NCBI GenBank assembly: GCA_021299615.1
Contig: JAJTHC010000037.1
Span: 1-19,328, forward strand
From: Vampirovibrionales bacterium
GTDB lineage: Bacteria > Cyanobacteriota > Vampirovibrionia > Vampirovibrionales > JAJTHC01
Direction: 5' to 3'
Length of the DNA: 19,328 nucleotides
The position numbers and the translations under genes are program-made. Shown piece by piece: positions 6,977 to 14,532 of the stretch. The notes under the pieces were generated by a model. It saw nothing but the letters and a program-made list of their open reading frames with translations, searched no databases and had not been told where the DNA came from. The first letter of the stretch is position 1; every line of letters starts with the position of its first letter.

Positions 6977-8953
6977 TTACCGTCCATTTCGTTTAAAGTA
7001 GGCATCCACCCCATCAGCAATGGCCTTGGCTTGCTGACGTTGACGAAGCTCGGTATTTAACACCTTAAGTTCATTTGGATTAGACACATAACCCAATTCA
7101 CATAAAATACTTGGCACACTGGTGTGGTTAATCACATAGAATTGATTTTTACGCACCCCACGATCCACCACCGCTAGGGACTGCACTTGCTTGGTATGTA
7201 CAGCTTGTGCCAAACTTAAGCTAAACGCATGATAGTAATAGGTTTCAAGTCCATATATGGCGGAACTGTTACTTGAATTGTGATGCACACTAATAAAAAT
7301 ATGTGGATTATAACTTGCCGCCACTTGTGTAATTTCTTTTAAACTTAAGAAGGTATCGCTACTTCTGGTCATGTAAACCACGTAGCCCCGAGCCTGTAAT
7401 TCCTTCCTTAATTTAAGTGCTACACTCAAATTAAGGTTCTTTTCCATAATACCGTTTCGCATGGCACCTGCATCTTTTCCGCCATGTCCTGCATCAAGCA
7501 CAACTACTTTTCGACCGTTATTGGGCGGACGGTTTGCGTTATTTGACGGATTAGGCGTGTTCACCACAGAAGCCTGTGTTAGCAGATTAAAACTCAATTC
7601 CAAGGCATTTACACTTGTAAAGGGGGTACTTCTCAAATCTTCAAAAGGCTTATTCAGCTCAACCAAAAGTCGGCTACCCTGAGAAGATTGTACATGACTT
7701 AAGGTTTTTAGATAGGGGAAATGTGACACATCAAAGCCCAATGGTTCTGGCGGAGCAGTGACATTCAACAAATCCACACTAAAGCGAGTGGGGCTTTCTT
7801 TAACGACCTTGTACTGAATCGGGCGTTGTGACTCTAAACGGAACTTAATGGGCGTATTCGGAGATTCATTGGAAATATAGAGTTGCTTTAAAGCACTCAT
7901 TACCTTGGGTTGATTGATTTTTACCTTGTCCCAAAACGGATTCTTGACAGGGGACGGCTGAATAATCAGACTGTTTTTAAAGGCGTTGTTGTTTCCTTGA
8001 AGCACTGTAAAATTACGAGGCTCTTCCGTTTCAATCACAACCCTGACCACGTTGGGGGTGTTTTGAGACACCCTGACTGACCAACCCTGCCACTGCGTTA
8101 CCCCAGAAGTCGGGTAAGCCCCTTTCGCATCAGGTTCGCTTGAAAAAAGCTTAGGCGAGATCACTGCGGCGTCCAAATCCAGCACAAATCTATGAGGGTT
8201 TTCCAAATAGAACTCATTTTTCACCTTTAGTGCCGAGCTATTGAGTGAAGGCTTCAACATAAAAAATTGATCTTCAATTTCAATCACTTCGATCACGGTT
8301 CTATTGTCGTTGGTCTTCGTCACTGTGGGACTAGGGATGTTTGCGTTGGTGTTCGTGTTGGATGGCACAGGTGAAGGAGCATACGGGGGGCTTTGCGTAT
8401 TTTCAATAATTCCTCCCCCATGCCGAGATTCGCTACGTACAATGTTAGACGCTCCTGCTTGTGGATTAGCAATCAGCAAACGACCGTTACTTAAGCTCAA
8501 TAGATTCAGTGTTTTGAGATCTATTCCCGCCTTATAGGTGAGTACCACCCGTGCCAAATCAATCAGGCTACCCCCTTGTTGAATCAGTTCAACCTTTTCA
8601 ATACCTTGCATTCCGACGGCGTACCCTGAAGGCATCCCCTTTCTAAGTTTTGCAAAGGGGAACTCAATAATAAATTGGCGTTTAGGGGCATCTAGCTTTA
8701 AAAGGTACCGAGGTATCATACCTTCGTCCGTATTTTCAAGTAAGCGTTCAGGCAGAAGGTAAAAGCCCTTTTCATCAATATCGAAGGGTTGAAACGCTAT
8801 ATTAGATTGCGTTGCCACAAGTGAATAGGCTGGTGGATTTCCAGCAATAGGTAAAGTTGTTTCTGCACAAGCCAAGAAGGGACTCATCATTATCCCAAGT
8901 AGGACTACCGAAAAGAAATGAAAAAATGTCGAATTCCGCCACAAACGTTTCAT
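6977..8953 (-). CDS. N-acetylmuramoyl-L-alanine amidase (Amidase_3) with AMIN-like repeats
   Basis: Exported zinc amidase cleaving the MurNAc-L-Ala bond during wall remodelling and cell separation (AmiC-like). It has 658 residues from ATG 8953. I chose this start because GAGG sits 6 nt upstream; the in-frame ATG at 8965 has no SD. An N-terminal signal peptide ends near ACAETT; a Cys at the end (FLAC) makes a lipobox conceivable but poor. Three AMIN-like beta-rich segments follow (about 84-161, 241-331, 379-458), with Pro/Asn/Thr-rich linkers near 186-217 and 465-479. The catalytic domain (about 481-655) carries the Zn ligands in DAGHGG (H489), GIMEKN (E504) and SVHHN (H557), and the catalytic Glu in CELGYVSN (E619). 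Multiple AMIN domains are typical of cyanobacterial AmiC proteins. murI follows after 6 nt. Confidence 0.93.
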   Translation of the reverse strand: MKRLWRNSTFFHFFSVVLLGIMMSPFLACAETTLPIAGNPPAYSLVATQSNIAFQPFDIDEKGFYLLPERLLENTDEGMIPRYLLKLDAPKRQFIIEFPFAKLRKGMPSGYAVGMQGIEKVELIQQGGSLIDLARVVLTYKAGIDLKTLNLLSLSNGRLLIANPQAGASNIVRSESRHGGGIIENTQSPPYAPSPVPSNTNTNANIPSPTVTKTNDNRTVIEVIEIEDQFFMLKPSLNSSALKVKNEFYLENPHRFVLDLDAAVISPKLFSSEPDAKGAYPTSGVTQWQGWSVRVSQNTPNVVRVVIETEEPRNFTVLQGNNNAFKNSLIIQPSPVKNPFWDKVKINQPKVMSALKQLYISNESPNTPIKFRLESQRPIQYKVVKESPTRFSVDLLNVTAPPEPLGFDVSHFPYLKTLSHVQSSQGSRLLVELNKPFEDLRSTPFTSVNALELSFNLLTQASVVNTPNPSNNANRPPNNGRKVVVLDAGHGGKDAGAMRNGIMEKNLNLSVALKLRKELQARGYVVYMTRSSDTFLSLKEITQVAASYNPHIFISVHHNSSNSSAIYGLETYYYHAFSLSLAQAVHTKQVQSLAVVDRGVRKNQFYVINHTSVPSILCELGYVSNPNELKVLNTELRQRQQAKAIADGVDAYFKRNGR

Positions 8954-9059
8954 GCACAACCTCATTTAAGCTAGATTTAATACTAACATAAGTAGGTAGA
9001 TTTCGCATCGGTTTTTGTTTTTACGCTTCATAACAATAATTCGGACGCCTTTAAAAACA

Positions 9060-9128
9060 GACGTCAACGCAAAAATGCGAGGCTTCCTAGCGGACGTCGT
9101 GCAATGGAGTGATGCGACGAGGTGGGGA
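9060..9128. repeat. Partial copy of a second intergenic repeat family
   Basis: AAATGCGAGGCTTCC at 9073-9087, followed closely by GCGGAC (9090-9095), recurs in reverse complement at 11355-11369 and 11339-11344 in the rplQ-truA gap. Similarity extends loosely on both sides (CAACGCA before, GAGG-GTGGG-like sequence after). It sits upstream of the amidase gene in a gap of about 450 bp. No reading frame explains it. The neighbouring 8954-9059 shows nothing clear. Confidence 0.55.
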
Positions 9129-9175
9129 CAAAAACCTTCTTATTCAATCATTTAAATGGTATGAGAAGCTTGTTT

Positions 9176-9196
9176 CCCTCTCCCTAAGGGAGAGGG
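9176..9196. repeat. Perfect GC-rich palindrome
   Basis: CCCTCTCCCT (9176-9185), one base, then AGGGAGAGGG (9187-9196) is a perfect 10-bp inverted repeat. Neither side is followed by a T-run, so it is not a standard intrinsic terminator. It resembles the core of the larger palindrome at 11264-11303 in composition. Confidence 0.6.
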
Positions 9197-9222
9197 AGTA
9201 AAACCGCTTTCGCAGAGTCTTC

Positions 9223-9369
9223 TATAGTATTTTAAATAATTTCCCCTACTTGTCTATACTTTGTCGCTACGATTATTTTGTTCTTTATGTAGGTCTATCT
9301 ACACTTCTTCACAAAATATTCTAGGCTCCTCGTCTAGCCTAAGTACGGCAAACTCTTTAAAACACTATA
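9223..9369. repeat. Structured ~150-bp intergenic repeat, copy C (best-preserved ends)
   Basis: The terminal inverted repeats are clearest here: 9223-9251 pairs with 9341-9369 at 24 of 29 positions (left begins TATAGTATTTTAAA, right ends TTTAAAACACTATA). Between them are hairpin 1 (ATTATTTTGT 9272-9281 with ACAAAATATT 9311-9320, one mismatch; inner TGTAG 9288-9292 with CTACA 9299-9303) and hairpin 2 (TAGGCT 9322-9327 with AGCCTA 9336-9341). The predicted fold is a Y: terminal stem plus two arms. TA dinucleotides at both borders would suit a TA-duplicating mobile element, but the borders are ambiguous. It ends 7 nt from the rpsI terminator. Confidence 0.8.
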
Positions 9370-9376
9370 TAGAAAC

Positions 9377-9405
9377 AAAAAAGCCCCTCCGAGTGGAAGG
9401 GCTTT
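9377..9405 (-). terminator. Intrinsic terminator of rpsI (end of the ribosomal cluster)
   Basis: On the minus strand an AAGCCCTTCC stem, ACTC loop and GGAGGGGCTT stem are followed by a run of six T. It begins just after the rpsI stop and is a textbook rho-independent terminator. Confidence 0.92.
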
Positions 9406-9412
9406 TTGAAAA

Positions 9413-9814
9413 TTAACGCTTGGAGTATTGGGGTTTCTTACGAGCTTTGTGAAGTCCGTATTTCTTACGCTCTTTTACACGAGCGTCACGAGTTAAGAAG
9501 CCTTCGACACGCATCAAACGGGCGTAATCGGGGTTGAGTTCGGCTAAAGCACGAGCCACACCCAAGCGAATCGCTTGAGATTGACCGACTTTTCCGCCGC
9601 CTTCAACCTTACACAAAACCGTGTATTGAGATTCCACACCCGCAGAAACCAACGCTTGCTTCACAGAAACATGCAAAGACGTCCGGTTTCCAAGATACTC
9701 TTCAACACTTTTGCCGTTGATGAGGATCGTACCTGTACCAGGCAATAAGCGTACACGAGCAATCGCCGATTTACGACGACCTGTGCCACGTTGTCCAACT
9801 TGGGGATAAGACAT
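9413..9814 (-). CDS. rpsI: 30S ribosomal protein S9 (uS9)
   Basis: Small-subunit ribosomal protein whose C-terminal tail reaches the P-site tRNA. It has 133 residues. The N-terminal GTGRRKSAIARVRLLPGTG and the C-terminal KARKKPQYSKR (tail ending Ser-Lys-Arg) are diagnostic. AGGAG precedes the ATG at about 8 nt. It follows rplM by 48 nt, the near-universal rplM-rpsI pair, and is the last gene of this cluster, with a terminator directly after it. Confidence 0.98.
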   Translation of the reverse strand: MSYPQVGQRGTGRRKSAIARVRLLPGTGTILINGKSVEEYLGNRTSLHVSVKQALVSAGVESQYTVLCKVEGGGKVGQSQAIRLGVARALAELNPDYARLMRVEGFLTRDARVKERKKYGLHKARKKPQYSKR

Positions 9815-9862
9815 ATAACGTCTCCTAAATTAATCTTTGTAAACCAATAAATCTTCTAAAGC

Positions 9863-10294
9863 CTATTGTGGGAACGCTTTAGGCTGTTGGGCTTCATGCG
9901 GATGTTCCGCACCCACATAAACGTGAAGCTTCTTAATTTGCTGACGACCCAAACGGTTGTGAGGCAACATACCACGCACCGCAATTTCCATAATACGCTC
10001 TGGCTTACGTTCCATCATCTGTCTAAAGGTAAAAGTTTTAATCCCACCAATGTAACCTGTATGGTGACGGTAGAGTTTTTCTTCATACTTTTTACCAGAC
10101 ACCACAACTTTTTCAGCATTGATGATGATGACATTGTCACCACTGTCAATATGAGGGGTGTAAGTAGGCTTGTGCTTTCCACGAAGCACATTAGCGATTT
10201 GAACCGCTAAACGACCGACGGTTTGACCATCCGCATCGACGATGTACCATTCTTTTTGGACTTCATCGGTTTTGGCAGAATAGGTTTTCAACAT
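9863..10294 (-). CDS. rplM: 50S ribosomal protein L13 (uL13)
   Basis: Large-subunit assembly protein of 143 residues when started at ATG 10294, which has AAGGAG at 8 nt. An upstream in-frame start at 10318 lacks this support and adds residues foreign to the family. Motifs seen are VGRLA near the N-terminus, NAEKVVVSGKK, and GMLPHNRLGR (usually GMLPKNRLGR; a His replaces the Lys here). The start lies inside the upstream truA gene, whose stop is at 10263-10265. The two frames overlap by 32 nt, so the rplM SD is within truA coding sequence and translation is probably coupled. Confidence 0.96.
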   Translation of the reverse strand: MLKTYSAKTDEVQKEWYIVDADGQTVGRLAVQIANVLRGKHKPTYTPHIDSGDNVIIINAEKVVVSGKKYEEKLYRHHTGYIGGIKTFTFRQMMERKPERIMEIAVRGMLPHNRLGRQQIKKLHVYVGAEHPHEAQQPKAFPQ

Positions 10295-11147
10295 TTGAAA
10301 ACTCCTTTTTAAGGGCATGGCTTAAAGTTTTGACACGCACATCATTAAATTGTAAACAGGGTGCTTCATAATGAATCGCCATGAGCGTTAAACCTTGTGA
10401 CGGGGCAGTCCTCAGAGACGCTGGGCGATCGCATTGACCTAACACATCTTGAGCTGAAAGAAGCGAAGTCGAAGCTTGACTTCTATTGTCACCCAAACCA
10501 TGTAGATATGCAACCATATTTCTTACCATTTTATACAAAAAACGATTTCCCACAAGGTCAAAAGTGATTTCTTCGTCAAATTGTTGCGAAAAAGACGCAT
10601 AATGTAACAAACAGCGGTCATCTGTAACAGAACTACCTGGGGATTTAAAGTAAGAAAACGTATGTTCCCCCACAAAATTCTGGGCGGCGTCTTGCATTCG
10701 TGCCACATTGAACGGTTGATGAATCAACGTCGCATTGCGAGCTTGATGCGGACGACGAGTCGGAGCCAGCAGCCATTTGTAACGATACCACTTAGCAACC
10801 GTATCAAACTGCACCGAAGGGTAATAGCCTCGCTCATCAGGCAAGCCCGCTTCTAAGACTTCCGTCACCGCAATTTCAGGAGGCAACTTCGCATTGAGGG
10901 CTAAGCTCAAATCAGGCACACGCCCCAAAAAGTCATCGCTGACATCGAGTTCTGCGACCTGCCCTTGAGCATGCACCCCTTGATCCGTTCGGGACGCAAA
11001 GTGCAAGCGTTTGACGTGGGATTTTAGGTTCAAGGCGTCTAATGCCTGCCACAATTCGCCTTGCACCGTACGGCAAGAAATGCCGTATTGGGCTTGGCTA
11101 CCGCTAAACGGCGTGCCATCATAATGAATAAGTAAATAAAGCCTCAC
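10263..11147 (-). CDS. truA: tRNA pseudouridine synthase A
   Basis: It forms pseudouridine at positions 38-40 of the tRNA anticodon arm. It has 294 residues. The catalytic Asp is in SRTDQGVHA (D55); FLYKMVRNMV and GLTLMAIHY match the conserved C-terminal motifs, and KWYRYKW matches the central aromatic strand. The start codon is GTG (11145-11147) preceded by AAGGGA. The last ~18 residues (beyond the conserved core) overlap the rplM start, suggesting the tail has drifted to carry the rplM SD. It is separated from rplQ by a 355-bp non-coding gap with large palindromes, unusual inside a ribosomal cluster. Confidence 0.94.
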   Translation of the reverse strand: MRLYLLIHYDGTPFSGSQAQYGISCRTVQGELWQALDALNLKSHVKRLHFASRTDQGVHAQGQVAELDVSDDFLGRVPDLSLALNAKLPPEIAVTEVLEAGLPDERGYYPSVQFDTVAKWYRYKWLLAPTRRPHQARNATLIHQPFNVARMQDAAQNFVGEHTFSYFKSPGSSVTDDRCLLHYASFSQQFDEEITFDLVGNRFLYKMVRNMVAYLHGLGDNRSQASTSLLSAQDVLGQCDRPASLRTAPSQGLTLMAIHYEAPCLQFNDVRVKTLSHALKKEFSNVENLFCQNR

Positions 11148-11210
11148 GTTGTTCCCTTTTTCGTATTTTTTAGAAATCTTTTTTTGGATTTCGAGCTTCC
11201 GTTTTGAGCT

Positions 11211-11382
11211 GGTGCGTCAGAGACCTTTGCTCGCACAAAGGTTCTCCGACACCTCTAAATGCGCTTAAGGGAGGGAGGGTCTTGGTCGCCCCCCTCCCTT
11301 AAGAATCCCACCCCTCTCGCTTTCCCTCCGTTCCTGCCGTCCGCAAAATGTCTCGGAAGCCTCGCATTTAGTGCGTTGTCGG
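11211..11382. repeat. Large nested palindromic element between rplQ and truA
   Basis: Three nested or adjacent inverted repeats are visible. (1) 11211-11253: GGTGCGTCAGAG...CCTTTG, loop CTCGCA, CAAAGG...CTCCGACACC, an imperfect long stem. (2) Perfect 12-bp arms CTTAAGGGAGGG (11264-11275) and CCCTCCCTTAAG (11292-11303). (3) Enclosing arms CTAAATGCG (11255-11263) and CGCATTTAG (11363-11371), extended by CCGACA/TGTCGG-type pairing out to 11246 and 11382. The right part recurs inverted near 9060-9128. The rest of the 11148-11502 gap has no gene that I can see. This could be a non-autonomous palindromic insertion or an RNA structure controlling truA-rplM-rpsI expression. Confidence 0.65.
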
Positions 11383-11444
11383 CAAGATTTTCAGAAATCA
11401 TACTTTATCAATAAAAAAGGAGGATCTTTAACCTTTCGGATGTA

Positions 11445-11482
11445 TTCAAAGGACACGAAGCTTTGGCGTCGTGTCCTTTGAA
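11445..11482 (-). terminator. Strong hairpin after rplQ, possible terminator or processing site
   Basis: TTCAAAGGACACGA (11445-11458) and TCGTGTCCTTTGAA (11469-11482) form a perfect 14-bp stem with a 10-nt loop, 20 nt after the rplQ stop. On the minus strand it is followed by ATACATCC rather than a T-run, so intrinsic termination is doubtful; an RNase processing or mRNA-stabilising hairpin is equally plausible. Confidence 0.6.
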
Positions 11483-11502
11483 ATATGACTGTCTCGGGGT
11501 GA

Positions 11503-11901
11503 CTAAACCAATTGAACAATCGCCATTTGCGTGTTGTCTCCACGACGGCGGTGTGTTTTCAACACACGGATGTATCCGCCTTGACGATCCGCATAACGGG
11601 GTCCAATTTCAGCAAAGATTTTACGTAAAACCGTTTCTTCAATCGGATTGCCTTTCGCTGATTCAATCACTTGACCTGTTTTCACCTTATACAAACGCTT
11701 AGATGCCATACGAACATCATTCAAATTACCACGCTTGGCATAGGTTACAATAGGACTTGCAAAGGAAACCAAAACTTTAGCACGAGTGACCGTCGTTTCA
11801 ATTTCACCATGTAAGAAGAGTTGAGTTGCCAAAGAACGCATCAACGCTTTACGTTGATCGACGGGCAAACCCAATTTTTTCACTCGATTACGGTGTCTCA
11901 T
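11503..11901 (-). CDS. rplQ: 50S ribosomal protein L17 (bL17)
   Basis: Large-subunit protein near the peptide exit tunnel. It has 132 residues from ATG 11901, giving the canonical MRHRN start and then KLGLPVDQRKALMRSLATQLF and IETTVTRAK. Two further in-frame starts lie 6 and 9 nt upstream (ATG 11907, TTG 11910). GGAG at 11911-11914 is slightly close to those and about 10 nt from 11901, so I follow family length. The C-terminal part (RKIFAEIGPRYADRQGGYIRVLK) is typical. It lies 33 nt after rpoA on the same strand. Confidence 0.96.
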   Translation of the reverse strand: MRHRNRVKKLGLPVDQRKALMRSLATQLFLHGEIETTVTRAKVLVSFASPIVTYAKRGNLNDVRMASKRLYKVKTGQVIESAKGNPIEETVLRKIFAEIGPRYADRQGGYIRVLKTHRRRGDNTQMAIVQLV

Positions 11902-11934
11902 AATCATCAAACTCCATATAATTTGTTGTAAGAA

Positions 11935-12915
11935 TTAGTCCACAGGAAGAAGGGCATCTTCAGGACTTGGCTTTAAATCAATACCAAAGGCTTTTAAGCG
12001 TTCGATGACTTCATCTGCTGATTTTTTGCCGAAGTTTTTAATGTTCAACAAATCATGTTCAGATTTCAACATCAATTCTTGAATGCTGTGGATATTGGCA
12101 CGCTTCAAGCAATTGAAGGCACGAACCGAAAGTTCTAAATCTTCAATTGTAATGGAAGGGGCGTTATCTTCTGGGACGTCTTCTTTTTCAACGATGGGTT
12201 GCGTGACAACAGTCGGCACACCCATTAAAGAAGCAATCGGCACCAAGTTTTCAATTAAGATGTTCGCCGCTTGACTCAAGGCAGAGGTGACATCAACGCT
12301 ACCGTCGGACCACAATTCAAGCTCTAAACTATCATAATCAGTGCGGGTTCCCACACGAAGTGGTTCCACATTGTAGGCAACACGACGAATCGGCATAAAC
12401 GCAGCATCCAAAGGCAACGCATCATGGCTAGCGTTCGCAGAAGACTGGGTTTTATCCGCAGGGACGTAACCCACGCCAGATTCCACGGTCAACTCCACCG
12501 CCAAATGACCGTCCTTGCTCAATGTGGCGATATGCCAATCATGGTTTAAGACTTCAATGCCTGCTGGCAATTCAAGGTCTTTTGCGGTGACTTCACCCGC
12601 ACGCTTTACATCTAAACGTAAAACAGCAGGTTCGCCTGTTTCAGACTTTAGAACAACGCCTTTGAAGTTCAACAAAATATCGAGGACGTCTTCAACGACA
12701 CCATCGATATTGGTAAACTCATGGGAAACCCCTTCAAAGCGAGCCGACGTAATGGCGGAACCTTCAATCGAAGAAAGCAAGACACGACGCAACGCATTAC
12801 CAATGGTCGTACCGTAACCGCCTTCCATAGGCTCTAAAACGAACTTACCATAAACAGAACCGTCGTGTTCTGTGTTTTTGGTGAGACATTTGATATTTAA
12901 TGAATGTTCAATCAT
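11935..12915 (-). CDS. rpoA: DNA-directed RNA polymerase alpha subunit
   Basis: It dimerises to nucleate polymerase assembly and contacts promoters and activators. It has 326 residues from ATG 12915, with GGAGG 12 nt upstream. A longer frame to 12939 adds residues unlike the family. N-terminal domain: LEPMEGGYGTTIGNALRRVLLSS. C-terminal domain (about 245-310): ITIEDLELSVRAFNCLKRANIHS, with the conserved DNA-contacting Arg (R265 in E. coli numbering) in SVRAFN, then NFGKKSADEVIERL. The linker between domains is acidic. Its position between rpsD and rplQ is the standard alpha-operon order. Confidence 0.98.
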   Translation of the reverse strand: MIEHSLNIKCLTKNTEHDGSVYGKFVLEPMEGGYGTTIGNALRRVLLSSIEGSAITSARFEGVSHEFTNIDGVVEDVLDILLNFKGVVLKSETGEPAVLRLDVKRAGEVTAKDLELPAGIEVLNHDWHIATLSKDGHLAVELTVESGVGYVPADKTQSSANASHDALPLDAAFMPIRRVAYNVEPLRVGTRTDYDSLELELWSDGSVDVTSALSQAANILIENLVPIASLMGVPTVVTQPIVEKEDVPEDNAPSITIEDLELSVRAFNCLKRANIHSIQELMLKSEHDLLNIKNFGKKSADEVIERLKAFGIDLKPSPEDALLPVD

Positions 12916-12979
12916 AGTGAACACTAACCTCCAAATCACTTAAAATCTTGTAATACAATAATATACTAAAATTCCAAAC

Positions 12980-13591
12980 TTATCTAGAGTAGTATTCAAC
13001 CACAAGTTGTTCACGAGTGTTGGGATCCAGCTCTTCACGTTCAGGCAAGCGGTCAAAACGAACCGAAGCCGTTTCCTTGCTTACCGTCAACCATACCGCA
13101 GGGCTTACATAAGCTTGAGCGGATTCAGATGTGCGAACGACGAAATCCACACTGTTGGAACGCACTGAAATCACCGTGCCGTCTTTCACCAAGATAGAAG
13201 GTACCGTTACACGATGTCCATTCAACAAGAAGTGACCGTGTGCGACCATTTGACGAGCTTGACGACGTGTTTCCGCAAGTCCTGCACGGAAGACAACATT
13301 ATCTAAACGACGTTCAAGAACTTGAAGCAAAATCGTACCTGTGTTGCCTTTACTACGGTTGGCAATTTCGTAATAGCGACGAAGTTGCTTTTCACGAATC
13401 CCAAAACGCATTTTAAGACGTTGCTTTTCTTTTAATTGCTGAGCAAATTCAGAAATTTTCTTGTGTGCTTGCCCATGCTGACCTGAGGCATAGGGACGAC
13501 GCTTCATAACCGCATCGATTTTAGGGGTTTCGGTTAGATTGACCCCAAGGTTACGGGATATTTTGGCGGCTGGGCCGGTATATCTTCCCAC
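12980..13591 (-). CDS. rpsD: 30S ribosomal protein S4 (uS4)
   Basis: Primary 16S rRNA-binding assembly protein and a known translational regulator of alpha-operon-type transcripts in several bacteria. It has 203 residues, starting with GTG (13589-13591) 8 nt after AAGGAG. Seen: MGRYTGPAAKISRNLG, the RRPYASGQHGQ segment, FGIREKQLRRYYEIA, and the S4 RNA-binding domain (RRLDNVVFRAGLAETRRQARQMVAHGHFL split over about 92-120). It ends in the typical VVEYYSR. It is positioned between rpsK and rpoA, as in proteobacteria; in most Cyanobacteria, as I recall, rpsD is elsewhere. Confidence 0.97.
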   Translation of the reverse strand: MGRYTGPAAKISRNLGVNLTETPKIDAVMKRRPYASGQHGQAHKKISEFAQQLKEKQRLKMRFGIREKQLRRYYEIANRSKGNTGTILLQVLERRLDNVVFRAGLAETRRQARQMVAHGHFLLNGHRVTVPSILVKDGTVISVRSNSVDFVVRTSESAQAYVSPAVWLTVSKETASVRFDRLPEREELDPNTREQLVVEYYSR

Positions 13592-13620
13592 GTTATAATC
13601 TCCTTAACATCTTTTAAGCA

Positions 13621-14010
13621 CTAAACGCGACGGCGTTTAGGCGGGCGGCATCCGTTGTGTGGAATGGGGGTAACATCTTTAATGAGCGTGATTTCAAGTC
13701 CTGAAACTTGCAATGCACGAATAGCGGTTTCCCGACCTGAACCAGGTCCATTCACATAGACTTTAACCGTCTTCATACCTTGTTCCATTGAACGTTTTGC
13801 CACAAGTTCAGAAGCGGATTGAGCGGCGAAAGGCGTACTTTTACGAACCCCTTTAAAGCCTGCCACACCAGCACTCGCCCAGGCAATAACATTGCCTTGT
13901 GTGTCTGTAGACGTTACAACAGTGTTGTTAAATGTGGATTGAACAAAGACCATGCCTTGAACCACATTTTTCTTTTCTTTCTTTTTTGGCTTAGTTACTT
14001 TTGCCATCAT
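13621..14010 (-). CDS. rpsK: 30S ribosomal protein S11 (uS11)
   Basis: Platform protein of the 30S subunit. It has 129 residues, with STFNNTVVTSTD, WASAGVAGFKG, the conserved GPGSGRE and the classical end NGCRPPKRRRV. Two adjacent ATG codons (14010 and 14007) are possible; AGGGG is 8 nt from the first. The gene follows rpsM after 15 nt and precedes rpsD by 29 nt, so one transcript is expected. Confidence 0.98.
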   Translation of the reverse strand: MMAKVTKPKKKEKKNVVQGMVFVQSTFNNTVVTSTDTQGNVIAWASAGVAGFKGVRKSTPFAAQSASELVAKRSMEQGMKTVKVYVNGPGSGRETAIRALQVSGLEITLIKDVTPIPHNGCRPPKRRRV

Positions 14011-14025
14011 TTCATTAACCCCTAA

Positions 14026-14394
14026 TTATTTCTTGCCTTTAATGGGCGACGATTTGCGACCTCGGCGAGTACGTGCGTTCGTTTTCGTACGCTGACCACG
14101 ACAAGGCAGTCCACGACGGTGACGAATTCCACGATAGCTCGCAATTTCCATTAAACGCTTAATGTTCATTGCTTCTTGACGACGCAAGTCACCTTCAACG
14201 ATGTAAGTACCTTCGATCGCTTCACGAAGCTTGTTAACTTCGGTTTCGGTCAAGTTTTTTACACGCTTGTCAGGGTCAATGCCAGTTTTTTCTAAAATGA
14301 CTTTAGAAAGGCTGTAACCTACACCATAGATGTAAGGAAGTGCGTAAAGCACTTTTTTGTTTTTCGGTAGGTCCACACCGACTAATCGGGCCAT
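14026..14394 (-). CDS. rpsM: 30S ribosomal protein S13 (uS13)
   Basis: Head protein of the 30S subunit contacting 5S-associated L5 and the P-site tRNA. It has 122 residues. Seen: MARLVGVDLPKNKKVLYALP, YIYGVGYSLSK, the RQEAMNIKRLMEIASYRGIRHRRGLPCRGQRT region and a basic C-terminal tail. AAGGAG lies 8 nt before ATG 14394. It is the first gene of this cluster: upstream there is a 152-bp gap and then a sugar-phosphate mutase gene, not rpmJ, infA or secY. Confidence 0.98.
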   Translation of the reverse strand: MARLVGVDLPKNKKVLYALPYIYGVGYSLSKVILEKTGIDPDKRVKNLTETEVNKLREAIEGTYIVEGDLRRQEAMNIKRLMEIASYRGIRHRRGLPCRGQRTKTNARTRRGRKSSPIKGKK

Positions 14395-14512
14395 GCCGTT
14401 ATCTCCTTGTATCCTTTTCTAACTGAAAATTAAGATAGTTTACCTATCAGTGGCCAATAAAGACCTGAAGAAATGACTCTTCATTCTACACTTTAAATCA
14501 AACATCATTTCA

Positions 14513-14532
14513 TTACAAGCAGGCAATTGTAA
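14513..14532. promoter_or_regulatory. Small dyad in the mutase-rpsM gap
   Basis: TTACAA (14513-14518) and TTGTAA (14527-14532) are separated by 8 bp and lie 120 bp upstream of rpsM, near the mutase stop. A second weak hairpin (GATAG-GTAAA-CTATC on the minus strand) lies closer to rpsM. The gap should contain the promoter of the ribosomal cluster, but no convincing pair of hexamers stands out. An operator role is only a possibility. Confidence 0.25.

Noticed and set aside
11463..11702. 79-residue plus-strand frame across the end of rplQ
   Set aside because: Antisense to rplQ and to its downstream hairpin; no initiation signal.
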